NCBI GenBank assembly: GCA_903872255.1
Contig: CAIQJW010000018.1
Span: 1 to 27,294 of the forward strand
Direction of reading: 5' to 3'
Source: an uncultured delta proteobacterium
GTDB taxonomy: Bacteria > Desulfobacterota > Syntrophorhabdia > Syntrophorhabdales > Syntrophorhabdaceae
DNA: 27,294 bases
A program made the translations under genes and the position numbers. The notes beneath the pieces are model-generated. The model did not search any database. It had not been told where the DNA came from and saw only the letters and a program-made list of their open reading frames with translations. Positions 1 to 7,998 of the stretch are shown one piece after another; within the stretch, counting starts at the first letter, position 1; every line of letters starts with the position of its first letter.

Positions 1-130
1 CGATTGCCTGAACCTCGGGCAGATAGCACAATGTCGGTATATGGATATCTGCAGACCTTGCCGCATCCAGTATGCTAGTTCCTTCTTCCGCCTCAATCGG
101 ACGCCCGTCAATCGTAAGACTGATCATCAT
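1..130 (-). CDS. N-terminus of a [2Fe-2S] ferredoxin-domain oxidoreductase, probably formate dehydrogenase catalytic subunit (FdhA/NuoG-like), partial
   Basis: This gene is cut by the left edge of the window; 43 codons are visible. I translated it by hand: it starts MMISLTIDGRPIEAEEGTSI and continues to a PTLCYLPEV stretch holding the first cysteine of a plant-type [2Fe-2S] domain. Such a domain begins NuoG, HydA and the cytoplasmic NAD(P)-linked formate dehydrogenase alpha subunits. An AAGGAG ribosome binding site lies about 9 bases before the first ATG (complement of 128-130); the second ATG at 127 is an alternative. It starts 28 bases after the NuoF-GltD gene, so it is surely the next gene of the same operon. 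HydA is already present upstream, and NuoF-GltD proteins accompany NADPH-linked formate dehydrogenases, so I infer FdhA. NuoG or a second HydA cannot be excluded without sequence to the left. Confidence 0.75.
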   Translation of the reverse strand, partial: MMISLTIDGRPIEAEEGTSILDAARSADIHIPTLCYLPEVQAI

Positions 131-158
131 ATAGGCACGCTCCTTAATTTATCCTCAA

Positions 159-3100
159 TTATTCGCTTGTCCTCACATAACAATGGAGACATCTCTTTGC
201 TTCTTCAACTGCCGCTTTATTATCATAGCCGAGAACGACCTCGTTGAAATTCCGGTCGCGCTTTGATACCGGCAGGTGAGGCATTTGTGTCTTGCCCATC
301 TCTTTCTGATATGCCGCCTCATCATAGGTAACGGTCATGCTGATGAGCTCGTCACGGAATGCATTGGGTGCTTCGCCATCTCCGCCTAAGAATTTGTCGA
401 TCTCCATCGCAGCCATCTTGCCGTCGCCGATTGCTTCGACGACCGTCGCGGGGCCCCTGACATTATCGCCTGCTGCGAATATGCCCTCGGCTGCCGTGGC
501 AAGCGTCTTCATGTTCACTTCGACCGTTCCGGCCTTGTCCGCTTTTACCCCGTCCCCATTCATCCATGACAGGTCCGGGACCTGGCCGATAGCAGCAATG
601 ATCATGTCCGCATCAACAACAAAGTCAGACCCAGTAATCGGCTCGGGCCTGCGTCTGCCGCCCGCGTCGAACTTGCCAAGGAGCATGCGCGCGCATGAAA
701 TTCCGGCAACCTTGCCGTCTTTTTCCACGATCGATTCAGGGGCTACCAGCGTATGGATCTTGACGCCTTCAACCTCTGCCTCGTCTATTTCTTCAACATA
801 TGCAGGCATATCCGATCTTTCGCGCCTGTACAGGATCGACACGTCGCTTGCTCCGAGCCTTAAGGCCGCCCGCGCGGCATCTATTGCCACATTGCCGCCG
901 CCTATAATAACGACCTTGCCCTCGACCTTCATGGTGCTGCCGAGATTTACATCCCTCAAGAAGGTCACGCCGTCGAGCACGCCTTTTGCCTCTTCTCCCG
1001 GAACATTCAGTTTCTGTCCCTTGTGCGCACCGGTTGCCAAAAGAATTGCGCTGTATCCATCCTGGAGAAGCTTTTTGCTCGTTATATCCTTGCCAAAAGC
1101 CATGTTGTACTTGATCTCGACACCGAGGTCAGTGATGGCTTTTATCTCATTGTTCAATACTTCGCGGGGAAGGCGGTAATCGGGGATACCGACTGCCAGC
1201 ATTCCACCTGCCACGGGCAGTGACTCGAAAACTGTCACATTGTAGCCTTTCAGGGCGAGAAAATACGCGCCTGCAAGCCCGGCAGGCCCTGCGCCGATCA
1301 CGGCGACCTTTTTGTCCTTCGGCTGCTCTACCTGGGGTTTATAACGGGGATATGACGCCATGTCGACGTCTGCCGCGAAACGCTTGAGCGAACAGATAGA
1401 AACCGGGGCATCTATCTGGGCACGGCGGCATTTTGACTCGCAGGGATGTACGCAGACCCTTCCTAAAGTGGCAGGGAACGGGTTCGATTCCTTAATTACC
1501 GCGATGGCCTCTTTCATTCTGCCTTCGCTTATCAGGGTCACATAGCCCCATGCGTTCTGGTCGGCGGGGCATGCATTCTGGCACGGTGCATCGAAGAGCG
1601 CGCTGCAAACGCCTGCGCGGCAATGCTTGTCTTCGATATGTTCCATGTATTCATGCTTGAAATATTTCAGTGTGGACAGGATGGGGTTGGGGGCCGTCTG
1701 ACCTAAGCCGCACAGCGCCGCATCCTTGATGCGCGTCGCGAGCTCGACGAGATCATCGATATCTGACAGTCTTCCCTCGCCGTGGGTTATCCTTTTGAGG
1801 ATCTCGAGCATCCTCTTCGTGCCGATACGGCACGGCGGGCATTTGCCGCAGGATTCATGCTGTATAAAGTCGAGGAAGAACCGGGCAAAGTCAACCATGC
1901 ACGTATCTTCATCGGCGACAATGAGACCGCCGGACCCGACGATCGCACCGAGTTCCGCAACTGATTCGTAATCAACCGGGGTGTTCAGGTGATTGATCGG
2001 GATACATCCTCCCGAGGGTCCTCCCAGCTGCGCGGCTTTATATTTTTTGCCGTCCTTGATGCCTCCGCCGATGTTGAAGACTATGTCGCCAAGCGGTGTA
2101 CCCATCGGGACTTCGACCAGGCCGGTGTTATTGACGGCCCCGGCAAGGGCAAATACCTTCGTTCCCTTGCTCTTTTCCGTTCCGTACTGCGCATACCAGG
2201 CAGCACCGTTGTTGATAATTGCCGCTATATTTGCATATGTCTCGACGTTGTTAAGAAGCGTCGGGGCATTGAAAAGGCCTTTTACAACCGGGAAGGGCGG
2301 GCGGGGTCTTGGTTCACCGCGTTTACCTTCTATCGATATCATGAGGGCCGTTTCCTCGCCGCAGACGAACGCGCCGGCGCCGATACGGATCTCAAGATCG
2401 AAATTGAAACCTGTTTCAAGGATATCCTTGCCCAGGAACTTGTACTCCCGCGCCTGGCCTATGGCCCAGTTGAGGCGGTCGATGGCAAGCGGATATTCCG
2501 CCCTGACATAGATATAACCCTGCTGGGCGCCGATGGCATATGCGGCTATCGCCATTGCCTCTATGACGCTGTGCGGATCGCCTTCGAGGACGCTGCGGTC
2601 CATAAAAGCGCCGGGGTCGCCTTCGTCGGCGTTGCAGACGACATATTTCACGTCTCCCGGTGACTGGAATGCAAACTTCCATTTGAGGCCGGTCGGGAAC
2701 CCGCCGCCGCCGCGGCCGCGAAGGCCTGATTTCAGGACCTCGTCGACAACCTCTTCCCTCGTCATCGAGGTCAGAGCCTTACCCAACGCCATGTAGCCGT
2801 CCCGGGCGATGTATTCTTCGATATTCAACGGGTTGATGACGCCGCAATTGCGCAGGACGATCTTTATCTGGTTCTTGAAGAAATCGATCTCTTTCATCGA
2901 CGGAATGACTTTGGCAGTCGTTGCTTCCCTATATAACAGGCGTTCGACGATCCTTCCCTTGAGCAGATGCTCGGTAACGATCTCTTCGGCGTCTTCAGGT
3001 TTTAGTTTCTGATACAGGACACCTTCCGGATAAACAAGTGCAAGAGGACCGATGTCGCAGGAACCGACACAGCCTGTTTCAATGACCTTGATCTCATTCT

Positions 3101-3212
3101 GCAGACCCTGCTCGACAATCTTATTGACGATAGCATCCCTGATCTGGCGGCAGCCGGATGAGACGCATGCAGCTCCTGCACATACTAATATGTGAGCGCG
3201 AGATACCTCCAT
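159..3212 (-). CDS. NuoF/HydB-like diaphorase fused to GltD-type NADPH oxidoreductase (FdhB/Stn-like)
   Basis: A 1017-residue flavo-iron-sulfur protein with three modules. Residues about 1-120 are a thioredoxin-like [2Fe-2S] domain with its four cysteines (CAGAAC and TGCVGSC regions). Residues about 130-530 are the NuoF core: the FMN/NADH glycine loop GRGGGGFPTGLKW near 170, the CNADEGDPGAFMDR FMN motif, and the N3 cluster motif ESCGKCPPCR near 455 with its distal CGLG cysteine. From about 537 the usual C-terminal double [4Fe-4S] ferredoxin domain is replaced by a complete GltD-like module: cysteine-rich entry CQNACPADQ, FAD motif VAVIGAGPAGLAG near 637, NADP-binding motif VVIIGGGNVAIDAA near 770, and FAD motif IFAAGD near 912. 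Related fusions occur in NADPH-linked formate dehydrogenases and transhydrogenases of acetogens (family knowledge). Likely role: NAD(P)H module exchanging electrons with the adjacent HydA and/or FdhA. RBS AAGGAGG precedes the ATG. Confidence 0.93.
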   Translation of the reverse strand: MEVSRAHILVCAGAACVSSGCRQIRDAIVNKIVEQGLQNEIKVIETGCVGSCDIGPLALVYPEGVLYQKLKPEDAEEIVTEHLLKGRIVERLLYREATTAKVIPSMKEIDFFKNQIKIVLRNCGVINPLNIEEYIARDGYMALGKALTSMTREEVVDEVLKSGLRGRGGGGFPTGLKWKFAFQSPGDVKYVVCNADEGDPGAFMDRSVLEGDPHSVIEAMAIAAYAIGAQQGYIYVRAEYPLAIDRLNWAIGQAREYKFLGKDILETGFNFDLEIRIGAGAFVCGEETALMISIEGKRGEPRPRPPFPVVKGLFNAPTLLNNVETYANIAAIINNGAAWYAQYGTEKSKGTKVFALAGAVNNTGLVEVPMGTPLGDIVFNIGGGIKDGKKYKAAQLGGPSGGCIPINHLNTPVDYESVAELGAIVGSGGLIVADEDTCMVDFARFFLDFIQHESCGKCPPCRIGTKRMLEILKRITHGEGRLSDIDDLVELATRIKDAALCGLGQTAPNPILSTLKYFKHEYMEHIEDKHCRAGVCSALFDAPCQNACPADQNAWGYVTLISEGRMKEAIAVIKESNPFPATLGRVCVHPCESKCRRAQIDAPVSICSLKRFAADVDMASYPRYKPQVEQPKDKKVAVIGAGPAGLAGAYFLALKGYNVTVFESLPVAGGMLAVGIPDYRLPREVLNNEIKAITDLGVEIKYNMAFGKDITSKKLLQDGYSAILLATGAHKGQKLNVPGEEAKGVLDGVTFLRDVNLGSTMKVEGKVVIIGGGNVAIDAARAALRLGASDVSILYRRERSDMPAYVEEIDEAEVEGVKIHTLVAPESIVEKDGKVAGISCARMLLGKFDAGGRRRPEPITGSDFVVDADMIIAAIGQVPDLSWMNGDGVKADKAGTVEVNMKTLATAAEGIFAAGDNVRGPATVVEAIGDGKMAAMEIDKFLGGDGEAPNAFRDELISMTVTYDEAAYQKEMGKTQMPHLPVSKRDRNFNEVVLGYDNKAAVEEAKRCLHCYVRTSE

Positions 3213-3227
3213 GATTAACCTTCCTCC

Positions 3228-3725
3228 TTACTCATACTTTTTGAGTATATCGACAAGATGCGGCGATTTCACACGCCCGTATACATCTTCATTGACCAGC
3301 ATTGCAGGCGCAAGGCCGCATGCACCGATACAGCGCACAACATCAAGGGAATACCGGCGGTCTTCAGTGGTCCCGCCTACCTTGATCCCAAGTTCTCTCT
3401 GTGCCTTGTCGAGGACTTCCTGGGAACCCCTGACGTAGCACGCCGTGCCGAGGCATACCTTGACGCTGTTGCGTCCCTGGGGCACGGTGGAAAAGAAATT
3501 GTAAAATGTTATGACGCCATAGACCTCATTGAGAGAAACATTCAATCCCTCAGCAACCATTTCCTGCACACGCCTGGGAAGATATCCAAACAGGTTCTGC
3601 GCCTTGTGAAGGACCATGATGAGATCTTCCCCCTTGCACTTATGCTGGTTTATCACCTCTTCCAGCCGGGGATAAAGCTCTTCCTCCTGAACCTCGGCGC
3701 ACTGGCATTGTTTTTCTTCCGACAT
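3228..3725 (-). CDS. NuoE/HydC-like [2Fe-2S] subunit
   Basis: 165 residues, a normal size for NuoE-family subunits. The thioredoxin-fold [2Fe-2S] ligands are intact: CLGTAC near residues 91-96 and CIGAC near 132-136. The helical N-terminal half contains the family pattern (VLHKAQNLFGYLP, NEVYGVITFYNFF). The first 15 residues are acidic and include a CQC pair not usual in the family. It lies 15 bases before the NuoF-GltD gene and should form a NuoE-NuoF pair with it, passing electrons between the FMN of that protein and the rest of the complex. This is the second of three NuoE paralogues in the window. Confidence 0.92.
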   Translation of the reverse strand: MSEEKQCQCAEVQEEELYPRLEEVINQHKCKGEDLIMVLHKAQNLFGYLPRRVQEMVAEGLNVSLNEVYGVITFYNFFSTVPQGRNSVKVCLGTACYVRGSQEVLDKAQRELGIKVGGTTEDRRYSLDVVRCIGACGLAPAMLVNEDVYGRVKSPHLVDILKKYE

Positions 3726-3762
3726 CGTAATTCCTCCCTCAGAGTGACCTGATTATTTTAAA

Positions 3763-5517
3763 TTAGCCCGGCAGAATTTTGCCGTCCACAGCACTCCGTT
3801 TATAGTAATGTGTATGGAGAAGTTTGTGGGCCTTCTCCGAATTCGGTTTTTCAAGAAATTTTTCGTATACTGCCTTCACTTCCGGGTTCTCATGCGAACG
3901 CCTCATGGGCAGACTTCTGTCCTCCGCATAAAGGGACTCGCCGCGCCGCGCGCGTTTCGCCATATTGCTGCCCCATGACTGCCCGCCGCCGCCCACACAC
4001 CCTCCGGGGCAGGCCATCACCTCGATAAACTGATATTCAGATTTACCGTCTTTGGCCAGCTGGTCCTGTACTTTACTGAGAAGGGCCCTTGCATGGCCGC
4101 AGCTGTGTGCAACCGCAACCTTGACCTTGGTGCCTTCGATATCTATCTCGGCCTCTTTTATGCCTTTAAGGCCCCTGACAGGCATGATCTCGACATTCTC
4201 GAGCTCCTTGCCCGTCACGAGTGCATAGGCGCTTCTCACGGCCGCTTCCATAACGCCGCCCGTCGCGCCGAAGATCGTGGCCGCACCCGTGTATTCACCG
4301 AGGATCGGGTCTGCGTGTTCGTCGGGCATTTCCTTGATGTCGATACCCGCTTCGCGCATCATCCTTCCTATCTCCCGCGACGTCAGGACATAGTCCACAT
4401 CCCGGTAACCGCTGGCATTCATCTCGGGCCGCTGGCATTCGAACTTTTTCGCCGTGCAGGGCATGATCGAGACCGAAACGATCTTTTCAGGATCTATCCC
4501 CTTTTCCTTTGCATAGTAGGTCTTTGCAAGCGCGCCGAACATCTGCTGGGGCGATTTTGCCGTCGACATGTGCGGTATCATGTCATGAAAATAGGTTTCC
4601 ATGAACTTTATCCAACCGGGACTGCAGGAAGTAATAAGCGGCAGGTTCTTCCCTGAGGTGAGCCTGCTGATCAGTTCTGTTCCTTCTTCCATAATGGTCA
4701 GGTCGGCGGCAAAATTCGTATCGAGGACCGCATCGAAACCGATCCGTCTTAAGGCCGCATGCATCTTCCCGCTCACGAGCGACCCGACAGGCATGCCGAA
4801 CTCTTCGCCCAGCATGACACGGACAGCAGGTGCTTCCTGGACCACGACAAATTTATCCGGGTCGTGAAGCGCTTCCCAGACCTCTTCCGTCGCGCTTCTT
4901 TCGTATAACGCCCCTACGGGGCAGTGAACGACGCACTGGCCGCAGTTGATGCAGACACTGTTGCCAAGACCCGCATCGAACGCGGTTGAAATAAGAGTGT
5001 CCGACCCCCTGTGATTGACGGCAAGGGCATGAACGGTCTGGACATTGTTGCAGACCTCAAGACAGCGCCCGCAGAGTATGCATTTATTCGGGTCGCGTAC
5101 AATTGCGACGCTTGAATGATCTATCGGAAGCTTTTCTCTCAATCCCGTATAGTCAAGGACATTAATTCCGACCGTCGAAGCAAGCTGCTGCAATTCACAA
5201 TTATTGTTCTTAACACATGTCAGGCAGCTCGTGTCATGGTCGGACAGGATCAGTTCGACAAGCTGTCTGCGCGTCGCCATTACCCTCGGCGTATGGGTCT
5301 TTACCTTGAATCCCTCGCCTACCGGTGTCATACATGCCCTTTTCAGTCCGGGCAGGCCTTCTATCTCAACAACGCAGATACCGCACTGCCCTCCCGGCGG
5401 AAGATCCGGGTGGTTGCACAGCGTGGGTATCGTAAAACCTGCTTTCTTCGCTGCCCACAGTATGTTCGTGCCTTCCGGCACCTCTATCTCAACATTATTT
5501 ATTGTCGCCTTTATCAT
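3763..5517 (-). CDS. hydA: [FeFe]-hydrogenase catalytic subunit HydA (variant L1 motif TSCSPGW)
   Basis: About 584 residues with M3-type architecture. Modules in order: plant-type [2Fe-2S] domain (cysteines about 34, 45, 48 and 62), the His-Cys3 [4Fe-4S] motif HDTSCLTCVKNNNC, two [4Fe-4S] sites (CILCGRCLEVC and CINCGQCVVHC), then the H-cluster domain. L2 is MPCTAKKFE and L3 is EVMACPGGCVGGGGQS, both normal. L1 reads TSCSPGW rather than TSCCPxW: the proton-transfer cysteine is kept, but the next residue, a cluster ligand in CpI, is serine. The protein ends soon after the H-domain and lacks the C-terminal thioredoxin-like [2Fe-2S] domain of the other HydA here. An open frame extends to a TTG at 5526, but the AGGAGG site lies 3 bases from that TTG and 12 from the ATG at 5517, which I prefer. 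It sits between two NuoE/NuoF pairs. Confidence 0.92.
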   Translation of the reverse strand: MIKATINNVEIEVPEGTNILWAAKKAGFTIPTLCNHPDLPPGGQCGICVVEIEGLPGLKRACMTPVGEGFKVKTHTPRVMATRRQLVELILSDHDTSCLTCVKNNNCELQQLASTVGINVLDYTGLREKLPIDHSSVAIVRDPNKCILCGRCLEVCNNVQTVHALAVNHRGSDTLISTAFDAGLGNSVCINCGQCVVHCPVGALYERSATEEVWEALHDPDKFVVVQEAPAVRVMLGEEFGMPVGSLVSGKMHAALRRIGFDAVLDTNFAADLTIMEEGTELISRLTSGKNLPLITSCSPGWIKFMETYFHDMIPHMSTAKSPQQMFGALAKTYYAKEKGIDPEKIVSVSIMPCTAKKFECQRPEMNASGYRDVDYVLTSREIGRMMREAGIDIKEMPDEHADPILGEYTGAATIFGATGGVMEAAVRSAYALVTGKELENVEIMPVRGLKGIKEAEIDIEGTKVKVAVAHSCGHARALLSKVQDQLAKDGKSEYQFIEVMACPGGCVGGGGQSWGSNMAKRARRGESLYAEDRSLPMRRSHENPEVKAVYEKFLEKPNSEKAHKLLHTHYYKRSAVDGKILPG

Positions 5518-5544
5518 ATATATCAACCGCCTCCTGAGATGTTC

Positions 5545-7134
5545 TTATACCGTTGCCGGTACCCGGCCGTATACTTCATCTTTGAAATACTTAAGTGAAC
5601 TCGAGATCGGAAGATTAAGGGATTGTCCCAGCGGACAGAACGAAGTGTCCCGCATTACCTCCGATATCTTCACCATTTTTTCGATGTCCCCGGTCTTTCC
5701 TTTACCTAAGGCGATGCGGTCGATTATCTCGACGAGCTGTTTTGTGCCGAGGCGGCATGGGACGCAATGGCCGCATGATTCGTGCTTGAAGAAATGAAGC
5801 ACGCTTTGCAGCATATCGACGATATCCGTACGCTCGTCCATGACCAGGATCGCCCCTGAACCAAGGACGGCTGCGTATTCTTTGAGATTTATAAAGTCCA
5901 TCTGCACGTCGAGCATCTCCGGGCCGAGAAAAGCGCCGGCCGCTCCGCCGACAAGGGCGCCCTTGAAGTGTTTGCCGGCCTTGATGCCGCCCGCATAATC
6001 ATAGATAATATCGCGCAACGTCGTACCCATCTCGGCTTCGATCAGACCGGGTGTCGCAACGTTCCCGATGATCGTGTAGACCTTGGTGCCGGGACACTTG
6101 TCAGTCCCGTAACCCCTGTACCAGGCGGCACCGTGACGGACGATCTCCGGGACATTGGCCAGGGTCTCCACGTTGTTGACCACGGTTGGTTTTCCCCACA
6201 GGCCTTCTGTTACCGGATACGGAGGCTTGTTGCGTGGATGGCCTCTCTTACCCTCGAGGGATTCGATAAGCGCGGTCTCTTCGCCGCACACATACGCTCC
6301 GGCGCCTTTCATCACTGCAAGGTCGAAGTTGAAACCGCTCTCGAGGATATTGTCGCCGAGGATCCCGTATTCCCGGGCCTGCTGGATGGCCTTTTCAAGG
6401 CGTTCGATCGAAAGGGCATATTCGCCGCGGATGTAGATAAATCCCTTCGACCCTCCGAAAGCGTATGCGGCAAGCATCATACCTTCGATAAGCTTATGCG
6501 GGTCGCCTTCAAGGATCAGCCTGTCCTTGAATGTTCCCGGCTCGCCTTCATCGGCGTTGCAGATGATGTATTTCGGCTGGCCCGGGGCTCTACTGGCAAA
6601 CTCCCATTTCATCGCGGTCGTAAACGCCGCGCCGCCCCTTCCCACAAGGCCGGACTCCTTTACCTCTCTTATTACCCCTTCAGGTTTGAGTTCGGTGAAA
6701 GCCCGCTCGATCGCCTCATAGCCGCCGGCGGCGATATATTCGTCAATATTTTCGGGATTGATAATACCGCTGTTCTTAAGCACGATCCTGGCCTGTTCTT
6801 TCAACAGACCGGTCTTTTCCTTGCGAATGACCTGCTGCCTTGGCATCTCGGTCATTATGAGCCTCTTTACCGGCCTTCCCTTGAGAAGATGCTCTTCGAC
6901 GATCTCCTTAGCATCTTCGGGGTTCACGTTGGCATAATAAAGACCTTCCGGATACACGACAATGACGACGCCCTGACCCGTGGCACCGATGCTTCCCGTC
7001 TCCAGCACCGCTATTTCACCCGAAAGACCCTGCTTATTGATCTCGTCGACCAGTGCCTTCTCGACGCCCTTGGCTCCCGCCATGATCGTCCCTGCATCAA
7101 TGCTGATCAGTACGTGGTTTCTTACGAGGTTCAT
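5545..7134 (-). CDS. NuoF/HydB-like subunit with degenerate thioredoxin domain and altered glycine loop
   Basis: 529 residues. Residues 1-110 have the outline of the thioredoxin-like [2Fe-2S] domain, but none of its four cysteines remain (IDAGTIMAG and TGSIGATGQG replace the ligand loops). The NuoF core follows: the FMN motif CNADEGEPGTFKDR and the N3 cluster ESCGHCVPCR near 455, plus a distal cysteine (FCPLG), are intact. The glycine loop near 168 reads GRGGAAFTTAMKW instead of the usual GRGGAGFPTGLKW. It ends right after the N3 domain, without the C-terminal ferredoxin domain of typical HydB. Its start overlaps the upstream NuoE stop (ATGA). Probably a structural or FMN-bearing HydB partner of the adjacent HydA; whether it still reacts with NAD(H) is uncertain. 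Confidence 0.9.
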   Translation of the reverse strand: MNLVRNHVLISIDAGTIMAGAKGVEKALVDEINKQGLSGEIAVLETGSIGATGQGVVIVVYPEGLYYANVNPEDAKEIVEEHLLKGRPVKRLIMTEMPRQQVIRKEKTGLLKEQARIVLKNSGIINPENIDEYIAAGGYEAIERAFTELKPEGVIREVKESGLVGRGGAAFTTAMKWEFASRAPGQPKYIICNADEGEPGTFKDRLILEGDPHKLIEGMMLAAYAFGGSKGFIYIRGEYALSIERLEKAIQQAREYGILGDNILESGFNFDLAVMKGAGAYVCGEETALIESLEGKRGHPRNKPPYPVTEGLWGKPTVVNNVETLANVPEIVRHGAAWYRGYGTDKCPGTKVYTIIGNVATPGLIEAEMGTTLRDIIYDYAGGIKAGKHFKGALVGGAAGAFLGPEMLDVQMDFINLKEYAAVLGSGAILVMDERTDIVDMLQSVLHFFKHESCGHCVPCRLGTKQLVEIIDRIALGKGKTGDIEKMVKISEVMRDTSFCPLGQSLNLPISSSLKYFKDEVYGRVPATV

Positions 7135-7589
7135 ATCTCTTTTCTCCTCTGGTCAAGGATGGAGTCGACTTTCTCAGGCGTGAGATTGCCGAACATCTCT
7201 TCATTCAACATCATGGACGGTGCAACACCGCACGTACCAAGGCAGCTTGTTGTTTCCAGTGTGAATATGCCGTCTTTTGTCGTGCCCCCAAGATCAACTT
7301 TCAGTGAGGCTTTCAGATAATCGAGAAGCGAACGTGACCCCATCAGATGACACGGCGGGGATTCGCACAATCGAATAATGTTCTTTCCGCGCGGTTTGAG
7401 GCTGTACATGGTATAAAAGCTTGCAACACTGTGCACGTAGCTGTAGGGGACATTCAGGTAATCCGCGCAGGCCTCGACATCTTCTTTCGCGAGATATCTC
7501 TGGGGATTAGCGTCCTGAAGATCGTGCATGATATAGAGTATATTGCTCAGGTTAGGTTCAAATTTCTTAAGAATAGCTTCTCTGTCCAA
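7131..7589 (-). CDS. NuoE/HydC-like [2Fe-2S] subunit (TTG start)
   Basis: 152 residues with the NuoE fold and an intact [2Fe-2S] set: CESPPC near 74-79 and CLGTC near 115-119. The CESPPCHLMGS form of the first motif resembles HoxE/NuoE variants of multimeric hydrogenases. The start is TTG: an AAGGAGG site lies 5 bases upstream and the next in-frame Met is deep in the fold. Its stop overlaps the start of the 529-residue NuoF (ATGA), which fits tight 1:1 translation. It is expected to sit between that NuoF and HydA, although its partner NuoF has lost its own thioredoxin-domain cluster. Confidence 0.9.
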   Translation of the reverse strand: MDREAILKKFEPNLSNILYIMHDLQDANPQRYLAKEDVEACADYLNVPYSYVHSVASFYTMYSLKPRGKNIIRLCESPPCHLMGSRSLLDYLKASLKVDLGGTTKDGIFTLETTSCLGTCGVAPSMMLNEEMFGNLTPEKVDSILDQRRKEI

Positions 7590-7609
7590 GCCGGCCTCCT
7601 TATTGTGAC

Positions 7610-7960
7610 TCAGATAGCGAATTCTGATACTGGCTGTCCGTTGACGACATGCTCTACAACCACCCTTCTTGCCTTCTCCGGATCTATATTGCCATAGACG
7701 ACGACAGGTTTGCTTTCCTCAAATATCTCTACCATCGGTTCCTGCGAAGCCAGGCCTTTTTCACCTGTCTGCGTGACAATAACATCCGTCAGATTCCGCT
7801 TCCCAACTTCTTCGACAAACGTCTTGAGGACGTCCCGCGCACCGGCCGCGATCCCGCTCGTACCCATACCGACAACGATCCTGATCCTGGCCTGTTTCTG
7901 CCTTAGCTCGACATCTTTTTGCGCTTTTTCCCTTATTTTCTTCAACTCTTCAAGGTTCAT
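7610..7960 (-). CDS. Small thioredoxin-fold ((2Fe-2S) ferredoxin-like) hydrogenase-operon protein lacking all cluster cysteines
   Basis: 116 residues. The pattern RIVVGMGTSGIAAGARDVL, then TQTGEKGLASQEP, then a C-terminal EKARRVVVEHVVNG segment, matches the small (2Fe-2S) ferredoxin-like proteins found next to hydC/hydB in many hydrogenase operons. In the homologues I recall, the loops read GTCGIAAGA and TGCxGxC. Here those positions are Ser, Glu and Ala, and the whole protein contains no cysteine. The N-terminal 25 residues form a charged helix (LEELKKIREKAQKDVELRQKQ). It has a strong RBS (TAAGGAGG) and lies 20 bases upstream of nuoE. Likely a structural or assembly subunit that can no longer bind [2Fe-2S]; its function is unknown. 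Confidence 0.85.
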   Translation of the reverse strand: MNLEELKKIREKAQKDVELRQKQARIRIVVGMGTSGIAAGARDVLKTFVEEVGKRNLTDVIVTQTGEKGLASQEPMVEIFEESKPVVVYGNIDPEKARRVVVEHVVNGQPVSEFAI

Positions 7961-7998
7961 CCTATCGCCTCCTTATGGTGTTAACAATCTATATAAAA

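Noticed and set aside
337..1179. Plus-strand open frame of 280 codons opposite the GltD module
   Set aside because: Low-complexity Ser/Pro-rich translation antisense to conserved FAD/NADP motifs; no start context.
5968..7320. Long plus-strand open frame of 450 codons opposite the NuoF and NuoE genes
   Set aside because: It runs antisense through two well-supported genes, its translation has no recognisable motif, and the minus-strand frames carry clear family signatures and ribosome binding sites. It is a shadow frame from codon bias.
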